Assembly: GCF_014397005.1 (NCBI RefSeq)
Contig: NZ_JACGWS010000001.1
Location: 62,001-126,000, forward strand
Source of the DNA: Kordia aestuariivivens
GTDB taxonomy: Bacteria > Bacteroidota > Bacteroidia > Flavobacteriales > Flavobacteriaceae
DNA: 64,000 bases
Direction: 5' to 3'
A program made the translations under genes and the position numbers. Positions within the stretch are counted from its first letter, which is position 1. Each line of letters starts with the position of its first letter. Of this stretch, positions 44,329 to 54,003 are shown one piece after another. The notes beneath the pieces are model-generated. The model saw only the letters and a list, made by a program, of their open reading frames with translations. It did no database searches and was not told the origin of the DNA.

Positions 44329-45249
44329 TTAATTCCCGTTTCCAGCACCTCCACCAGTGCCTTCGTTTTCTTCTTGTTTCTTTTTACGGGCTGCTTCTTT
44401 TTTCTTCTTGTCTTCTTCTCGTTTCTTGCGTTTATCTTCAGCAGCTTTCTTTTTTGCTTCGCGGGCTTCGATCAGTTTTTTACGTTTTTCTTCGTAGGCT
44501 TTCTTTTTAGCTTCGCGTTCTTCTTCACGTTTTATTTTGCGCTCGTCTAATAATTTTTGACGTGCTTCTTTTTTGGTCGCTGCAGCTTCCTCTTTTTCTG
44601 CTATCGCTTCTTCTCTCGCTTTTTTTCTAGCTTCAACTTCAGGATTTGGCTCTTTTTCAGTGTCATCAAATTTAGACTTTTCGCTTGCTTCCTTTATCTT
44701 AGCAGCTCTTCCTTCGCGTTTCACTTCTCTATTGATGGTACGCAACACAAGGTCACTAATATCAAATTTCTTTGCAGAGTAAAGCATTACTACATCTGCG
44801 GATTTGTCAAAAACAAAATCGTAACGTTTCTTTTTTGCGATATCTTGAACGGCAGTTAATACTTGGTCTTGAATAGGTTTTACCATATTCTGACGTTGCA
44901 CCATCAAACTTCCATAAGGACCAAAACGATCTAGTTGGTATGTTTGCAATTCTTGTTCCAAGATTTCTATTTCTTCTTCACGCTCGTCAACTAATTCTTT
45001 CGTAAGTAAAACACGCTCCGCACTTAGATTTTTTTTCATTTGATCTATGGTGTTCTGCTTCTTCTGAATTTCGCTTTTCCAGCGTTGTGCTTTCGCTTCT
45101 AATTGAGTGTTTGCTTCTTGGTATGCTGTTACATTTTCTAAAATGTATTCCATATCAATATAGCCTACTCGTGCACCATTTACGCGTTGTGCGTTTACGG
45201 TAGATAGTGTTAGAAGCATCGTTAATAAAAAAAGAACTTTAGTTTTCAT
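44329..45249 (-). CDS. OmpH/Skp family chaperone, long form with charged tail
   Basis: 306 aa. Signal peptide VLFLLTMLLTLSTVNAQ, an OmpH domain (residues about 25-175; VGYIDMEYILENVTAYQEA, core strand YDFVFDKSADVVMLYSA), then about 120 residues of nearly continuous Lys/Arg/Glu/Ala repeats predicted to form a single alpha-helix or coiled coil. It ends with a Gly/Asn-rich tip (GTGGGAGNGN). The charged tail is more than a third of the protein and is absent in the short paralogue. It sits 49 bases after bamA, so it is in the same transcript. Confidence 0.93.
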   Translation of the reverse strand: MKTKVLFLLTMLLTLSTVNAQRVNGARVGYIDMEYILENVTAYQEANTQLEAKAQRWKSEIQKKQNTIDQMKKNLSAERVLLTKELVDEREEEIEILEQELQTYQLDRFGPYGSLMVQRQNMVKPIQDQVLTAVQDIAKKKRYDFVFDKSADVVMLYSAKKFDISDLVLRTINREVKREGRAAKIKEASEKSKFDDTEKEPNPEVEARKKAREEAIAEKEEAAATKKEARQKLLDERKIKREEEREAKKKAYEEKRKKLIEAREAKKKAAEDKRKKREEDKKKKEAARKKKQEENEGTGGGAGNGN

Positions 45250-45297
45250 GTCTGTCGGTTTGTTAATAGAAAATATCGTGCCAAAATTAAAAATGGC

Positions 45298-47922
45298 TTA
45301 AAATTGCTGTCCGATGATGAAGTGTGTTTCCCATCCATTTCGTTGTGTTGTTCCCGGAATTGGATCAAATCCATATCCAAAATCAATACCTAATAATCCG
45401 AACGCAGGCATAAATATACGTAATCCTGCTCCAACTGAGCGATTTAGCTCAAACGGACTGTATTCTTTAAACGAGTTGAATGATCCACCAGCTTCCATAA
45501 ATGATAGTACATATATTGACGCTGTTTGTTTCAAAGTAATCGGATAACGTAACTCTAACGAAAATTTATTGTAAATAGTACCTCCGTCTATATCAGAAAG
45601 TGATTGATTTGGATATCCACGCAATGCAATTGCTTCTCTACCATCTAAACTGAAGTTACCTAAGCCGTCTCCACCAACGAAGAATCTTTCGAATGGAATG
45701 ACACCTCTATCACTGTTATACGCGCCTAAGAAACCAAAATTAGCTTCCGTTTTTAAAACTAATTTATCAGCTATTTTTTGGTACCAAGCACCTTTGAATT
45801 TAACTTTATAAAATTCTAACCACTTAAACTTTTCTTGATCTACTCTTCCTCTGTCAACGATAGAAACTTCTCCTTCTTCTAATGTTGGACCTAAGTTTGC
45901 AGGTTCGCCAGGTAGATTTCCATTTGCGTTTAAGAAATTACCATTGGCATCTCTTAATTGGAATCTTTCTTCATTTTCTAAACCAGCATAATCAACATTG
46001 TTAAACCATGAGTATGGTAATGAAAGTTTTGCAGTTATAGAGAATTCTGAACCAGACATTGGATAAATTGGATTTGGACCCGATGAATTTCTACTTAACG
46101 CAACTGTATATGAGAAGTTATTTGAGTATCCATCACCAAACGTAAATAATCCAGTGTTGTAGTTCTGTAAGTTATAGTGTTGAAAGCTTAATGCTTGTGA
46201 TAATACGAAAAAATCATCTGGTTCTGCTAAACGCTTTGCCAATCCAACCGATAATCCTGTAATTAAGAAACGTCTGTCTTTATCTGCACTGTTTGTTTGT
46301 GGGTTGAATAAGAATTGTACAGTGTGTGATAATGACGTTGTAAATTGTACTGGTTTTTTTCCACCTAACCATGGTTCTGTAAACGAGAAACTAAACGTTT
46401 GGAAGAATCTACTTGCTTGCGCACGCAATGCTAATTTTTGTCCATCTCCAGTAGGAAGTGGTTTGTATGCATCACCATTAAATAAGTTACGGATAGAGAA
46501 GTTGTTGAATGATAAACCAAGCGTTCCGATGAATCCACCACCACCGTAACCACCTTGTAGTTCGATTTGACTTCCTCCGCGTTCTGCTAAGCTGTATTCA
46601 ACATCAACTGTTCCACTATTTGGATCAGGATTTTTAATTTCCGGCTTTATTTGTTCCGCATCAAAGAATCCTAATTGTCCTAATTCACGAATGGTACGGA
46701 TGATTTTATCTTTACTGTATAATTCTCCCGGTTTTGTTCTTATTTCACGGTAGATTACATGATCGTTTGTTTTTTCGTTTCCAACTACAGAGATGTTGTT
46801 GAAATAAGCAGGCTTTCCTTCAATGATACGAATCTCAAAATTGATGGTATCATTTTTTGCAGATACCTCAACTGGGTTTATGTTAGAGAATAAATATCCG
46901 TTGTTTTGATATAAGTTTGTTAAATCATCTGCATCAGGATCCGTTTCATCAGCGATACGCTTTTCTAATAAGATACCATTATATGTATCTCCTTTTTGGA
47001 TTCCTAACAATCTGTTTAAATCTCTATCCGTATATACAGAGTTTCCTAAGAATGTAATATCTCCGAAATAGTATTTTGTTCCTTCTTCTAAAGTGATATC
47101 AACATTAAGGGTATTATCATCATTCCAGCTAATAGAATCTTTAATGATACGAGCATCACGATATCCATTTTCTTTATACTTTTCAATGATGGAAGTTAAA
47201 TCTTCTTTGTAGTCTTCTGGGATAAATTTTGAAGATTTGAAGATACGAAGTAGAAATTTTTCTTTCGTATTTTTCATAGCGCCACGAAGTTTCTTATCAC
47301 TGAACTGCTCGTTTCCGCTAAAATTAATATTCTTAACTTTTACTTTTTTACCGCGATCAACATTTACAACCACTTTCATAGCGTTTGTAGTGTTCTTTAC
47401 AGTATCTAGTTTTGTAGTGATATCTACTTTTGTACGATAGTATCCTTGTTTTTTATACTTGTTTTCGATGTAGTTTTTTGTGTTGGCTAAGAAACTTTCG
47501 GTAATTTTCTTCCCTTTTTTAAGTTCTGTTTCTTTCATCACCGTGGCCGCTTTATTTTCTTTTAAACCACGAACTTCTACTTCTGATAAAGTAGGTAATT
47601 CTTGAATGTTTAATTCTAAGAAAATTTTGTTGCCATCTTCTACGCGATCAATATAAAAGTTGATATCGCTAAAAAGCTCTAATCCCCAAAGTTTTTTGAT
47701 AACGGCACTAATTTCCTCTCCAGGAATTAGGATTTCTTGCCCTTCACGTAATTGTGTATATGTTACAACGGTTTGTTCGTTGTAACTTTTTAGACCAGTA
47801 ACTTTAATGCCGCCAATGATATATTTCTTTCCTTTATCAAAAGTAGTTTCTTGTGCATTTGTGGTGATACTGCAAAACAGTAGTAATACTAGCAATAATG
47901 ATTTTAGGTACTTTTTTTGCAT
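45298..47922 (-). CDS. bamA: Outer membrane protein assembly factor BamA
   Basis: Central barrel of the BAM complex that inserts outer-membrane proteins. From ATG 47922 (MQKKYLKSLLLVLLLF signal peptide) the protein is 874 aa with five POTRA domains (about residues 30-440) and a 16-strand barrel. It has the lid-lock motif region RGYPN (near residue 790), and it ends in the canonical C-terminal aromatic signature HFIIGQQF. A 12-codon upstream extension is rejected because it would bury the signal. It follows uppS by seven bases in the envelope operon. Confidence 0.97.
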   Translation of the reverse strand: MQKKYLKSLLLVLLLFCSITTNAQETTFDKGKKYIIGGIKVTGLKSYNEQTVVTYTQLREGQEILIPGEEISAVIKKLWGLELFSDINFYIDRVEDGNKIFLELNIQELPTLSEVEVRGLKENKAATVMKETELKKGKKITESFLANTKNYIENKYKKQGYYRTKVDITTKLDTVKNTTNAMKVVVNVDRGKKVKVKNINFSGNEQFSDKKLRGAMKNTKEKFLLRIFKSSKFIPEDYKEDLTSIIEKYKENGYRDARIIKDSISWNDDNTLNVDITLEEGTKYYFGDITFLGNSVYTDRDLNRLLGIQKGDTYNGILLEKRIADETDPDADDLTNLYQNNGYLFSNINPVEVSAKNDTINFEIRIIEGKPAYFNNISVVGNEKTNDHVIYREIRTKPGELYSKDKIIRTIRELGQLGFFDAEQIKPEIKNPDPNSGTVDVEYSLAERGGSQIELQGGYGGGGFIGTLGLSFNNFSIRNLFNGDAYKPLPTGDGQKLALRAQASRFFQTFSFSFTEPWLGGKKPVQFTTSLSHTVQFLFNPQTNSADKDRRFLITGLSVGLAKRLAEPDDFFVLSQALSFQHYNLQNYNTGLFTFGDGYSNNFSYTVALSRNSSGPNPIYPMSGSEFSITAKLSLPYSWFNNVDYAGLENEERFQLRDANGNFLNANGNLPGEPANLGPTLEEGEVSIVDRGRVDQEKFKWLEFYKVKFKGAWYQKIADKLVLKTEANFGFLGAYNSDRGVIPFERFFVGGDGLGNFSLDGREAIALRGYPNQSLSDIDGGTIYNKFSLELRYPITLKQTASIYVLSFMEAGGSFNSFKEYSPFELNRSVGAGLRIFMPAFGLLGIDFGYGFDPIPGTTQRNGWETHFIIGQQF

Positions 47923-47929
47923 TAAAATT

Positions 47930-48670
47930 CTAATTAATTTGTTCGCTTGTTTTTCCAAATCTTCGTTCTCTATTTTGATAATTAATCAACGCTTCGTATA
48001 AGTGCTCTTTGCTAAAATCGGGCCATAATACATTGGTGAAATATAATTCAGCATACGCTATTTGCCATAACAAAAAATTACTTATACGATGTTCACCACT
48101 GGTGCGTATAAGTAAATCTACATCTGGTAAATTTTGCGTGTAAAGATGCTGATTAATAATTGATTCATCAATAGTTTCTATAGAAATTATATTATTTTTA
48201 ACTTTATTACAGATTTCTTTAACAGCATTTTTTATTTCTTCTCTTGATCCATAGCTAAGCGCAAGTGTTAGTGTCATGTGCGTGTTATTTTTAGTCTTTT
48301 CTATGACTTCAAATAACTCTTTTTTAGCTTTTTTGGGAAGTGTATCTAACTTACCAATGGCTTGTAGTTTAATGTTGTTTTTGACTAGTAAGTCTAGTTC
48401 CTTTTTTAAGGAAGAAACCAACAATCGCATCAATGCGTCTACTTCTAGTTTTGGGCGATTCCAATTTTCTGTAGAAAATGCATATAAGGTAAGATGCTTA
48501 ATGCCGAGTTCGGCACAGGCTTCTACGGTTTGTCGTACTGCTTTGGTGCCACTTTCATGTCCAAATACACGAAGTCTTCCTTTTTGTTTTGCCCAGCGAC
48601 CATTTCCGTCCATAATAATGGCTAAATGTTGCGGCAAAAAGTCTTTATGTATTTTTTCCTCTAAACTCAT
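47930..48670 (-). CDS. uppS: Isoprenyl transferase (undecaprenyl diphosphate synthase)
   Basis: Cytoplasmic cis-prenyltransferase that makes the C55 lipid carrier for cell-wall polymers. 246 aa; catalytic Asp21 in IIMDGNGRWAKQK, the FSTENWNRP loop, the RTSGEHRISNFLLWQIAYAE region for dimer and substrate binding, and the C-terminal FLLWQ...YE-type signature (YAELYFTNVLWPDF). Length is normal. It lies between DUF6089 and bamA, 20 bases and seven bases away, with the shared role in envelope assembly. Confidence 0.97.
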   Translation of the reverse strand: MSLEEKIHKDFLPQHLAIIMDGNGRWAKQKGRLRVFGHESGTKAVRQTVEACAELGIKHLTLYAFSTENWNRPKLEVDALMRLLVSSLKKELDLLVKNNIKLQAIGKLDTLPKKAKKELFEVIEKTKNNTHMTLTLALSYGSREEIKNAVKEICNKVKNNIISIETIDESIINQHLYTQNLPDVDLLIRTSGEHRISNFLLWQIAYAELYFTNVLWPDFSKEHLYEALINYQNRERRFGKTSEQIN

Positions 48671-48690
48671 TCGTATTCGTGCTTGCTACA

Positions 48691-49377
48691 TTAGTAACAA
48701 TAGCAGGGTTTTTTTCCAAAAGTATAGGTTAGGGTTACACCCATAAACATATACCAATCATTACTATTTATATTTCCGAACTTTAAACTGTCGAAATCTT
48801 CTTTATCATTTACTGGGTTACTTCCATCCAAATCATCTGTAAAGGTGTAGCGAGCGCCAAGCTCAAAACCTAAAATCATTGAATCTGAAATTGTAGCCTT
48901 ATATCCAAGTACCATCGGAATGGCAAATGTAGCATCACTTCCATACGGAATTATGTTTCCATCTTCCAAAAATAAGGTGTCATAATTGAAATATGAAATT
49001 CCTGTATATAAATATGGTGTTGATTGCGCATCTGTGTTGTGTAAATTGAAATCCCAAAAGGTAAATTCTATTCCTACTGACAGTTCCGTAATCGTATTTG
49101 TAAATTGTAATCCTCTCAATTGTCGTGATGGATCATCCGAATTTATGTCTTTTCCTTCCAAAAGCGTTCGTGTAATAGAGGCTCTAAACGAATGTCTAGC
49201 ACTTCTATTCCATTTATATATAGCTCCGTATGCCAAATGGTTTGGGTTAATATAGGTTGTTGATCCCACATCACCAATAAAATTACTGTACCCAATGTAC
49301 GCTCCAATTTCATGGAGTTGCGCATTTGTTGTTTGGGCTAAAGTAAAAGCAACCAATAGTATGACTAGTCTTCTCAT
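48691..49377 (-). CDS. DUF6089 outer-membrane protein
   Basis: 228-aa outer-membrane beta-barrel-like protein of the DUF6089 family. Signal peptide VILLVAFTLAQTTNAQ, then HEIGAYIGYSNFIGDVG, NHLAYGAIYKWN and a final strand LTYTFGKKPCYCY. The conserved position before uppS and bamA in Bacteroidota suggests a role in envelope assembly, but the function is unknown. Confidence 0.9.
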   Translation of the reverse strand: MRRLVILLVAFTLAQTTNAQLHEIGAYIGYSNFIGDVGSTTYINPNHLAYGAIYKWNRSARHSFRASITRTLLEGKDINSDDPSRQLRGLQFTNTITELSVGIEFTFWDFNLHNTDAQSTPYLYTGISYFNYDTLFLEDGNIIPYGSDATFAIPMVLGYKATISDSMILGFELGARYTFTDDLDGSNPVNDKEDFDSLKFGNINSNDWYMFMGVTLTYTFGKKPCYCY

Positions 49378-49476
49378 AGGTGTTAAAAGTTTGCAAATAT
49401 AGTATTCTCTTTTGTTATAGGCAATTGTAAAATTAACCTATGGCATTTAAACATAATTTGCAGGGTTTTATTGCTT

Positions 49477-50361
49477 TTAATTTCGTTTATCTTCTCCCCA
49501 AAGAAGCTTTTTTCGAAGCGTTTTCAGGAAACTTTGTCCTTCGAGTTCTACTAATTTTACTGTAAAAGGAGCTTTTTTAATGGTAATAATGCTGTTAATA
49601 GCCACTGTAGCGATTCGGGAATCTAATGAAATAAGGTGTTTGTCTTCACGACCAGAAACTTCCAATTGTATTGTTGTATGATCTGGAATTACTAAAGGAC
49701 GTGCGTTTAAATTATGTGGTGCTATGGGTGTTAATACAAAACTATTGTTGTTTGGCGTAATTACAGGCCCGCCACAACTTAATGAATACCCAGTGGAACC
49801 TGTGGGTGTTGCTACAATTAATCCATCTGCCCAATATGAATTTAAGTATTCGTCATCCAAATATGTTTTTACAGTAATCATGGAAGTTGTGTCTTTTCGG
49901 GCAACCGTAACTTCGTTGAGTGCAAAATTCATCGCAGCAATGTCTTCATTTACAGGAGAAGTTTCAATGGCTAACACACTTCGTTCTTTCACAATAAATT
50001 CTTTACTAATAATTTTAGAAATGGCATCTTTAATCTCTTCTTTCTGAATAGTGGCTAAAAAACCAAGCCTTCCTGTGTTGATTCCTAAGATAGGAATGTC
50101 CAAATCTTGCACCAGCGTGATGGTTCTCAAAATAGTTCCATCACCACCAATACTAAAAAACAAATCATACGTTTCGTCTAAATCGGCATACGAATCAAAG
50201 GTCTCATACTTTTTTGTAATATTTAATTTGGATGAAAAAATTTTGTAAAATTTTTTTTCCACAAAAATTTCCACACCAAACTGATGTAGGTTTTCTAGCA
50301 AGTACGTTATGTACTCACCAGAATCTTTATGATAAAATTGACCGTAAATACCAACTTTCAT
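49477..50361 (-). CDS. nadK: NAD kinase
   Basis: Phosphorylates NAD to NADP. The 294-aa protein has the GGDGT motif (residues 72-76) in FFSIGGDGTILRT, the conserved NTGRLGFLA and NEVTVARKDT segments, and ATPTGSTGYSLSCGGP, the NAD-site loop. It starts three bases after the CBS gene and ends about 100 bases before DUF6089. Confidence 0.97.
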   Translation of the reverse strand: MKVGIYGQFYHKDSGEYITYLLENLHQFGVEIFVEKKFYKIFSSKLNITKKYETFDSYADLDETYDLFFSIGGDGTILRTITLVQDLDIPILGINTGRLGFLATIQKEEIKDAISKIISKEFIVKERSVLAIETSPVNEDIAAMNFALNEVTVARKDTTSMITVKTYLDDEYLNSYWADGLIVATPTGSTGYSLSCGGPVITPNNNSFVLTPIAPHNLNARPLVIPDHTTIQLEVSGREDKHLISLDSRIATVAINSIITIKKAPFTVKLVELEGQSFLKTLRKKLLWGEDKRN

Positions 50362-50364
50362 AAC

Positions 50365-51021
50365 TTAGATATTCAAGTATTTAGTTAAGTATTCCGAACG
50401 TTCCTTTAAGTTTTGGATATATGCATCTTCTTCAAATTCAGATACAATATTATAACTGTAGCGTCTAAACGATTGTACAATTTCATTCAAACCGGCATTA
50501 TTCAGTTTTAAGGTAACTTGTACCACATCATTTTCTATTTTAGAAATAAATGCGCCTAATAACCGTGCGTTGTTTGATTCTACTATTTGACTGATTTCAC
50601 TAAATGAATAATCTTTCATACCTTTTTCAACTACCAAAACGCTTCCGAGTTCGTGTAAAAATGGCGTGTCATTAAAAACATTAATGATGTCATTCAATTC
50701 ATAATACCCTATGTAATCATTCTTCTCATTAAGAATAGGCATTACATTCGATGAATTCTGCGCAAACGCTTCCAACACATCAATCCAGTTGGTTTGTGCA
50801 CGCACAAAAAATTGTTCTAGCGCATATTTATATTCGTTAATGGTCTTATCTGCATCAAAACAATGTGAATCCGTTTCCGAAAGGCAACCTAAATACACAC
50901 CATTTTGGGTAATAGGAATGTGAGAAAACGTCAATTGATTAAATACCAATTGCGCTTCTTTTACCTTATTATCAATAGATAAAGGTTTCACATCATTTAA
51001 AATGTAAGGTGCAATATTCAT
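50365..51021 (-). CDS. CBS-domain protein
   Basis: 218-aa soluble protein with two CBS motifs in the N-terminal about 130 residues (VFNQLTFSHIPITQNGVYLGCLSE and ALEQFFVRAQTNWIDVLEAFAQN...). The C-terminal part is an ACT-like fold (SEISQIVESNNARLLGAFISK, VQVTLKLNNAGLNEIVQSF). CBS pairs bind adenosyl nucleotides. It is adjacent to nadK and probably co-transcribed, which suggests, without proof, a sensor of adenylate or NAD(P) status. Divergent from pdxJ. Confidence 0.88.
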   Translation of the reverse strand: MNIAPYILNDVKPLSIDNKVKEAQLVFNQLTFSHIPITQNGVYLGCLSETDSHCFDADKTINEYKYALEQFFVRAQTNWIDVLEAFAQNSSNVMPILNEKNDYIGYYELNDIINVFNDTPFLHELGSVLVVEKGMKDYSFSEISQIVESNNARLLGAFISKIENDVVQVTLKLNNAGLNEIVQSFRRYSYNIVSEFEEDAYIQNLKERSEYLTKYLNI

Positions 51022-51084
51022 GTAATAAAAAATTTATGGGCGCAAATTAATTAAAAATAACTACTTCTAAGCATGCTAACTTTG

Positions 51085-51092
51085 TATTTTTG
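51085..51092 (+). promoter_or_regulatory. Probable -7 element before pdxJ
   Basis: TATTTTTG matches TAnnTTTG, 25 bases before the pdxJ start, in the divergent CBS-pdxJ gap. No TTG is at -33. Confidence 0.4.
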
Positions 51093-51116
51093 CACTCAGT
51101 TAATAAATAAAACGCA

Positions 51117-51833
51117 ATGACGACAAAACTCAGTGTGAACATAAATAAAATTGCTACGTTAAGAAACTCTAGAGGTGGCGATGTTCCTAATTTAGTAAAA
51201 TTTGCCACAGATGTACAAAATTATGGTGCGCAAGGCATCACAATTCATCCACGACCAGACGAGCGACACATTCGCTACCAAGATGCGCGTGATTTAAAAC
51301 CAGTAGTACATACCGAATATAATATAGAAGGAAATCCTATCCAAAAATTTATGGATTTGGTGCTGGAAGTAAAACCAACACAAGTAACATTGGTGCCTGA
51401 TTCTGTGGACGCAATTACGTCAAATGCAGGTTGGAATACCATAAAACACAAAGACTTTTTAACGGAAGTGATTACCGAATTTAAAAACAACGGTATCCGT
51501 ACGTCTATCTTTGTTGATCCAGTAATCGCCATGATTGATGGTGCAAAAGCAGTTGGAACAGATCGTATAGAATTATACACCGAAGAATTTGCACACCAAT
51601 ATAGTATAGGAAACAAAAAAGCAATTCAACCATACATAGATTGCGCAGTACGGGCAAACGAATTGGGAATCGGCGTAAATGCCGGTCACGATTTAAGTTT
51701 GGAAAATATAGAATTCTTCGCAAAAGAAATTCCAGGATTGCTAGAAGTCTCTATTGGACATGCATTAATTGCGGAGTCCTTATATTTAGGTGTAGACAAT
51801 GTCGTAAATATGTATCTTAAAAAATTGAAGTAA
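51117..51833 (+). CDS. pdxJ: Pyridoxine 5'-phosphate synthase PdxJ
   Basis: Condenses 1-deoxyxylulose-5-phosphate with 3-amino-2-oxopropyl phosphate to form pyridoxine phosphate. 238-aa TIM barrel with KLSVNINKIATLRNSRGG, HPRPDERHIRYQD, NAGHDLSLENIEFF and a C-terminal SIGHALIAESLYLG segment, all typical of PdxJ. Its stop overlaps the start of the alpha/beta hydrolase by one base, so they are in one transcript. Confidence 0.97.
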   Translation: MTTKLSVNINKIATLRNSRGGDVPNLVKFATDVQNYGAQGITIHPRPDERHIRYQDARDLKPVVHTEYNIEGNPIQKFMDLVLEVKPTQVTLVPDSVDAITSNAGWNTIKHKDFLTEVITEFKNNGIRTSIFVDPVIAMIDGAKAVGTDRIELYTEEFAHQYSIGNKKAIQPYIDCAVRANELGIGVNAGHDLSLENIEFFAKEIPGLLEVSIGHALIAESLYLGVDNVVNMYLKKLK

Positions 51834-52603
51834 TGATATTACATTCAAACATTATAGGGACTGAAGGGAAACCATTATTAATATTACATGGTTTCTTAGG
51901 AATGTCTGATAATTGGAAAACGCTCGGAAAGAAATTTGCGAGAGAAGGTTTTCATGTACATTTAATAGACCAACGAAATCACGGACGCAGTTTTCATTCG
52001 GATGAATTTAACTATGAAGTCCTTGTGGACGATTTGAAACGCTATTGTGAGCATCACAGTTTAGATACGGTTTCACTTATTGGACATTCTATGGGCGGAA
52101 AAACTGCGATGTTATTTGCGGTAAACTATCCAGAAATGCTTGAAAAACTAATCATTGTAGACATTGGTCCAAAATTTTATCCAACGCATCACGAACAAAT
52201 ATTAGCAGGTTTATCGGCAATTCAAGAAGAAATGCTTGCAAGTAGAACAGATGCGGACGATATTATGAAAAAATTTGTACCTGAACCTGGAACGCGTCAA
52301 TTCTTACTTAAAAATTTATTCTGGAAAAAAGACAAAACCCTCGGTTTGCGAATTAACTTAAATGTTTTAATTGATACTGTAGAAGAAATAGGCGAAGCAC
52401 TTTCGGGAGTTACAACCTATGAAAAAGAAACACTTTTCTTAAAAGGAAGCAAGTCTGAATACATTCAAGTTGGAGACGAAACATTAATTCATCAATACTT
52501 CCCAAAAGCGATCATTCAAGAAGTCTCAAATTCGGGACATTGGCTGCATGCGGAAAATCCTACGGAGTTTTTCGGAAAAGCACTTTTATTCTTGAATTCT
52601 TAA
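51833..52603 (+). CDS. Alpha/beta hydrolase (YbfF type)
   Basis: 256-aa cytoplasmic esterase-type hydrolase. Oxyanion-hole region ILHGFLGMSDNW, nucleophile elbow GHSMGG with Ser86, and a C-terminal His in SNSGHWLHAENP. It resembles the acyl-CoA/palmitoyl esterase YbfF family. Translationally coupled to pdxJ by one-base overlap; a substrate link to vitamin B6 is not established. Confidence 0.92.
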   Translation: MILHSNIIGTEGKPLLILHGFLGMSDNWKTLGKKFAREGFHVHLIDQRNHGRSFHSDEFNYEVLVDDLKRYCEHHSLDTVSLIGHSMGGKTAMLFAVNYPEMLEKLIIVDIGPKFYPTHHEQILAGLSAIQEEMLASRTDADDIMKKFVPEPGTRQFLLKNLFWKKDKTLGLRINLNVLIDTVEEIGEALSGVTTYEKETLFLKGSKSEYIQVGDETLIHQYFPKAIIQEVSNSGHWLHAENPTEFFGKALLFLNS

Positions 52604-52650
52604 AAATCATTCTAAATTTACTATGAGTGCATAATATTTTCGCGTAAATC

Positions 52651-52680
52651 TTGTGTTTATAATAATTTATACTATTTTTG
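52651..52680 (+). promoter_or_regulatory. Bacteroidota-type promoter for fadL-like gene
   Basis: TTG (52651-52653), a 19-base spacer and TATTTTTG (52673-52680), 49 bases before the start. Full consensus match. Confidence 0.65.
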
Positions 52681-52729
52681 AACCACTGATTTTACAAAAA
52701 TTTAACCTTAAATCAACAATTTTACAATT

Positions 52730-53983
52730 ATGAAAAAACTTTTATTGGTACTGACCATCGCATTTTCGGCTTCGGTAGTGTATGCTGGAGGATATAGAGT
52801 CGGAGTACAAGGTCATAAGCAATTGGCAATGGGACATACAGGAGTTGCGGTTGTAACAAGTGCTGAATCGGCATTTTTTAACCCAGCTGGCTTAGTATTC
52901 TTAGATGGAAAATTGAATGTTTCTCTTGGAGCTGCAGCAGTACTTTCAAACACATCATATCAAAATAGAGAGTTCGGATACACAGCAGAAGCTGACAATC
53001 CAGTAGGAACACCATTTTATGCATATGGAGCTTATAAAATTAACGATTGGTTATCTGCCGGTATCGCAGTATATACACCTTACGGAAGTAGAGTAGAATG
53101 GCCAACAGATTGGGAAGGTTCTCATTTAGTAAATAATATTGAATTATCTGCAATCTTTGTACAACCTACAATCTCTATTAAAATTAGTGATAAATTAAGT
53201 GTTGGTGGTGGACCAATATATGTATCAGGAGCAGTGAACTTTAACAGAAACTTATCTAGAAGTTTAACAGATGAAAATGGTGCACGTTCAAATGTAACCA
53301 TAGATGCTTCAGGAATTAATGCTTGGGGATACTCAGTAGGAGCAATGTTTCGTCCAACAGAAGATATCAATATCGGAGTTAACTATCGTTCAAGAATTGA
53401 TATGGATGTAGAAAGAGGAGATGGAACAGCAGATTTTGAAAACTTGCCAGCAGCATTAGCACCTGGTTTTGCTGATGGAGACTTTACAGCGTCTTTACCA
53501 TTGCCAGCAGAATTAACATTTGGTATCGCTTTTACACCAGCGGACAAATGGTTAGTTGCTATCGATTACACAAGAACATTCTGGGATGCTTATGAAGCAT
53601 TAGATGTACAATTCTTCAACTCAGCAGGATTATCTAGAAACCCTAGAGCTTACAAAAACTCATCTATTTATAAAATTGGAGCGCAATACGAAGCTACTCA
53701 AAAAGTAACGGTAAGAGCTGGATTCTACTTTGACGAATCGCCAATTAGAGATGGATTCTTTGCTCCCGAAACGCCAAGACCAGATTCAGTAAACTTTACA
53801 GCTGGTTTCACATACGAGTTAAACAGTAGATGGGCAATTGATGCATCTGTATTATATGTACATTCTAATGAAATAGATAACTCTTACGATTACTTCACAG
53901 AAGCAGGACAACGTTTGTCTTTCGGAGGAGCATATAAATCGAATGCTATTGTAGCAGGAATAGGAGTATCGTACAAATTATAA
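52730..53983 (+). CDS. FadL/OmpP1 family outer-membrane transporter
   Basis: 417-aa outer-membrane porin of the FadL family that imports long-chain fatty acids or other hydrophobic compounds. Signal peptide LLLVLTIAFSASVVYAGG, then the FadL N-terminal hatch GYRVGVQGHKQLAMGHTGVA, SAESAFFNPAGL (family NPA motif) and a series of beta strands ending GIGVSYKL. It is 20 bases before an SGNH lipoprotein, a pairing that suggests uptake plus esterase action on the same lipids (inference). Confidence 0.95.
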   Translation: MKKLLLVLTIAFSASVVYAGGYRVGVQGHKQLAMGHTGVAVVTSAESAFFNPAGLVFLDGKLNVSLGAAAVLSNTSYQNREFGYTAEADNPVGTPFYAYGAYKINDWLSAGIAVYTPYGSRVEWPTDWEGSHLVNNIELSAIFVQPTISIKISDKLSVGGGPIYVSGAVNFNRNLSRSLTDENGARSNVTIDASGINAWGYSVGAMFRPTEDINIGVNYRSRIDMDVERGDGTADFENLPAALAPGFADGDFTASLPLPAELTFGIAFTPADKWLVAIDYTRTFWDAYEALDVQFFNSAGLSRNPRAYKNSSIYKIGAQYEATQKVTVRAGFYFDESPIRDGFFAPETPRPDSVNFTAGFTYELNSRWAIDASVLYVHSNEIDNSYDYFTEAGQRLSFGGAYKSNAIVAGIGVSYKL

Positions 53984-54003
53984 TATTAAAGAGCAGAAAA
54001 AAG

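Noticed and set aside
44323-44859. Plus-strand frames opposite the long OmpH gene
   Set aside because: They are antisense to the Lys/Glu-rich repeat tail, which produces artificial Phe/Leu/Ser-rich open frames.
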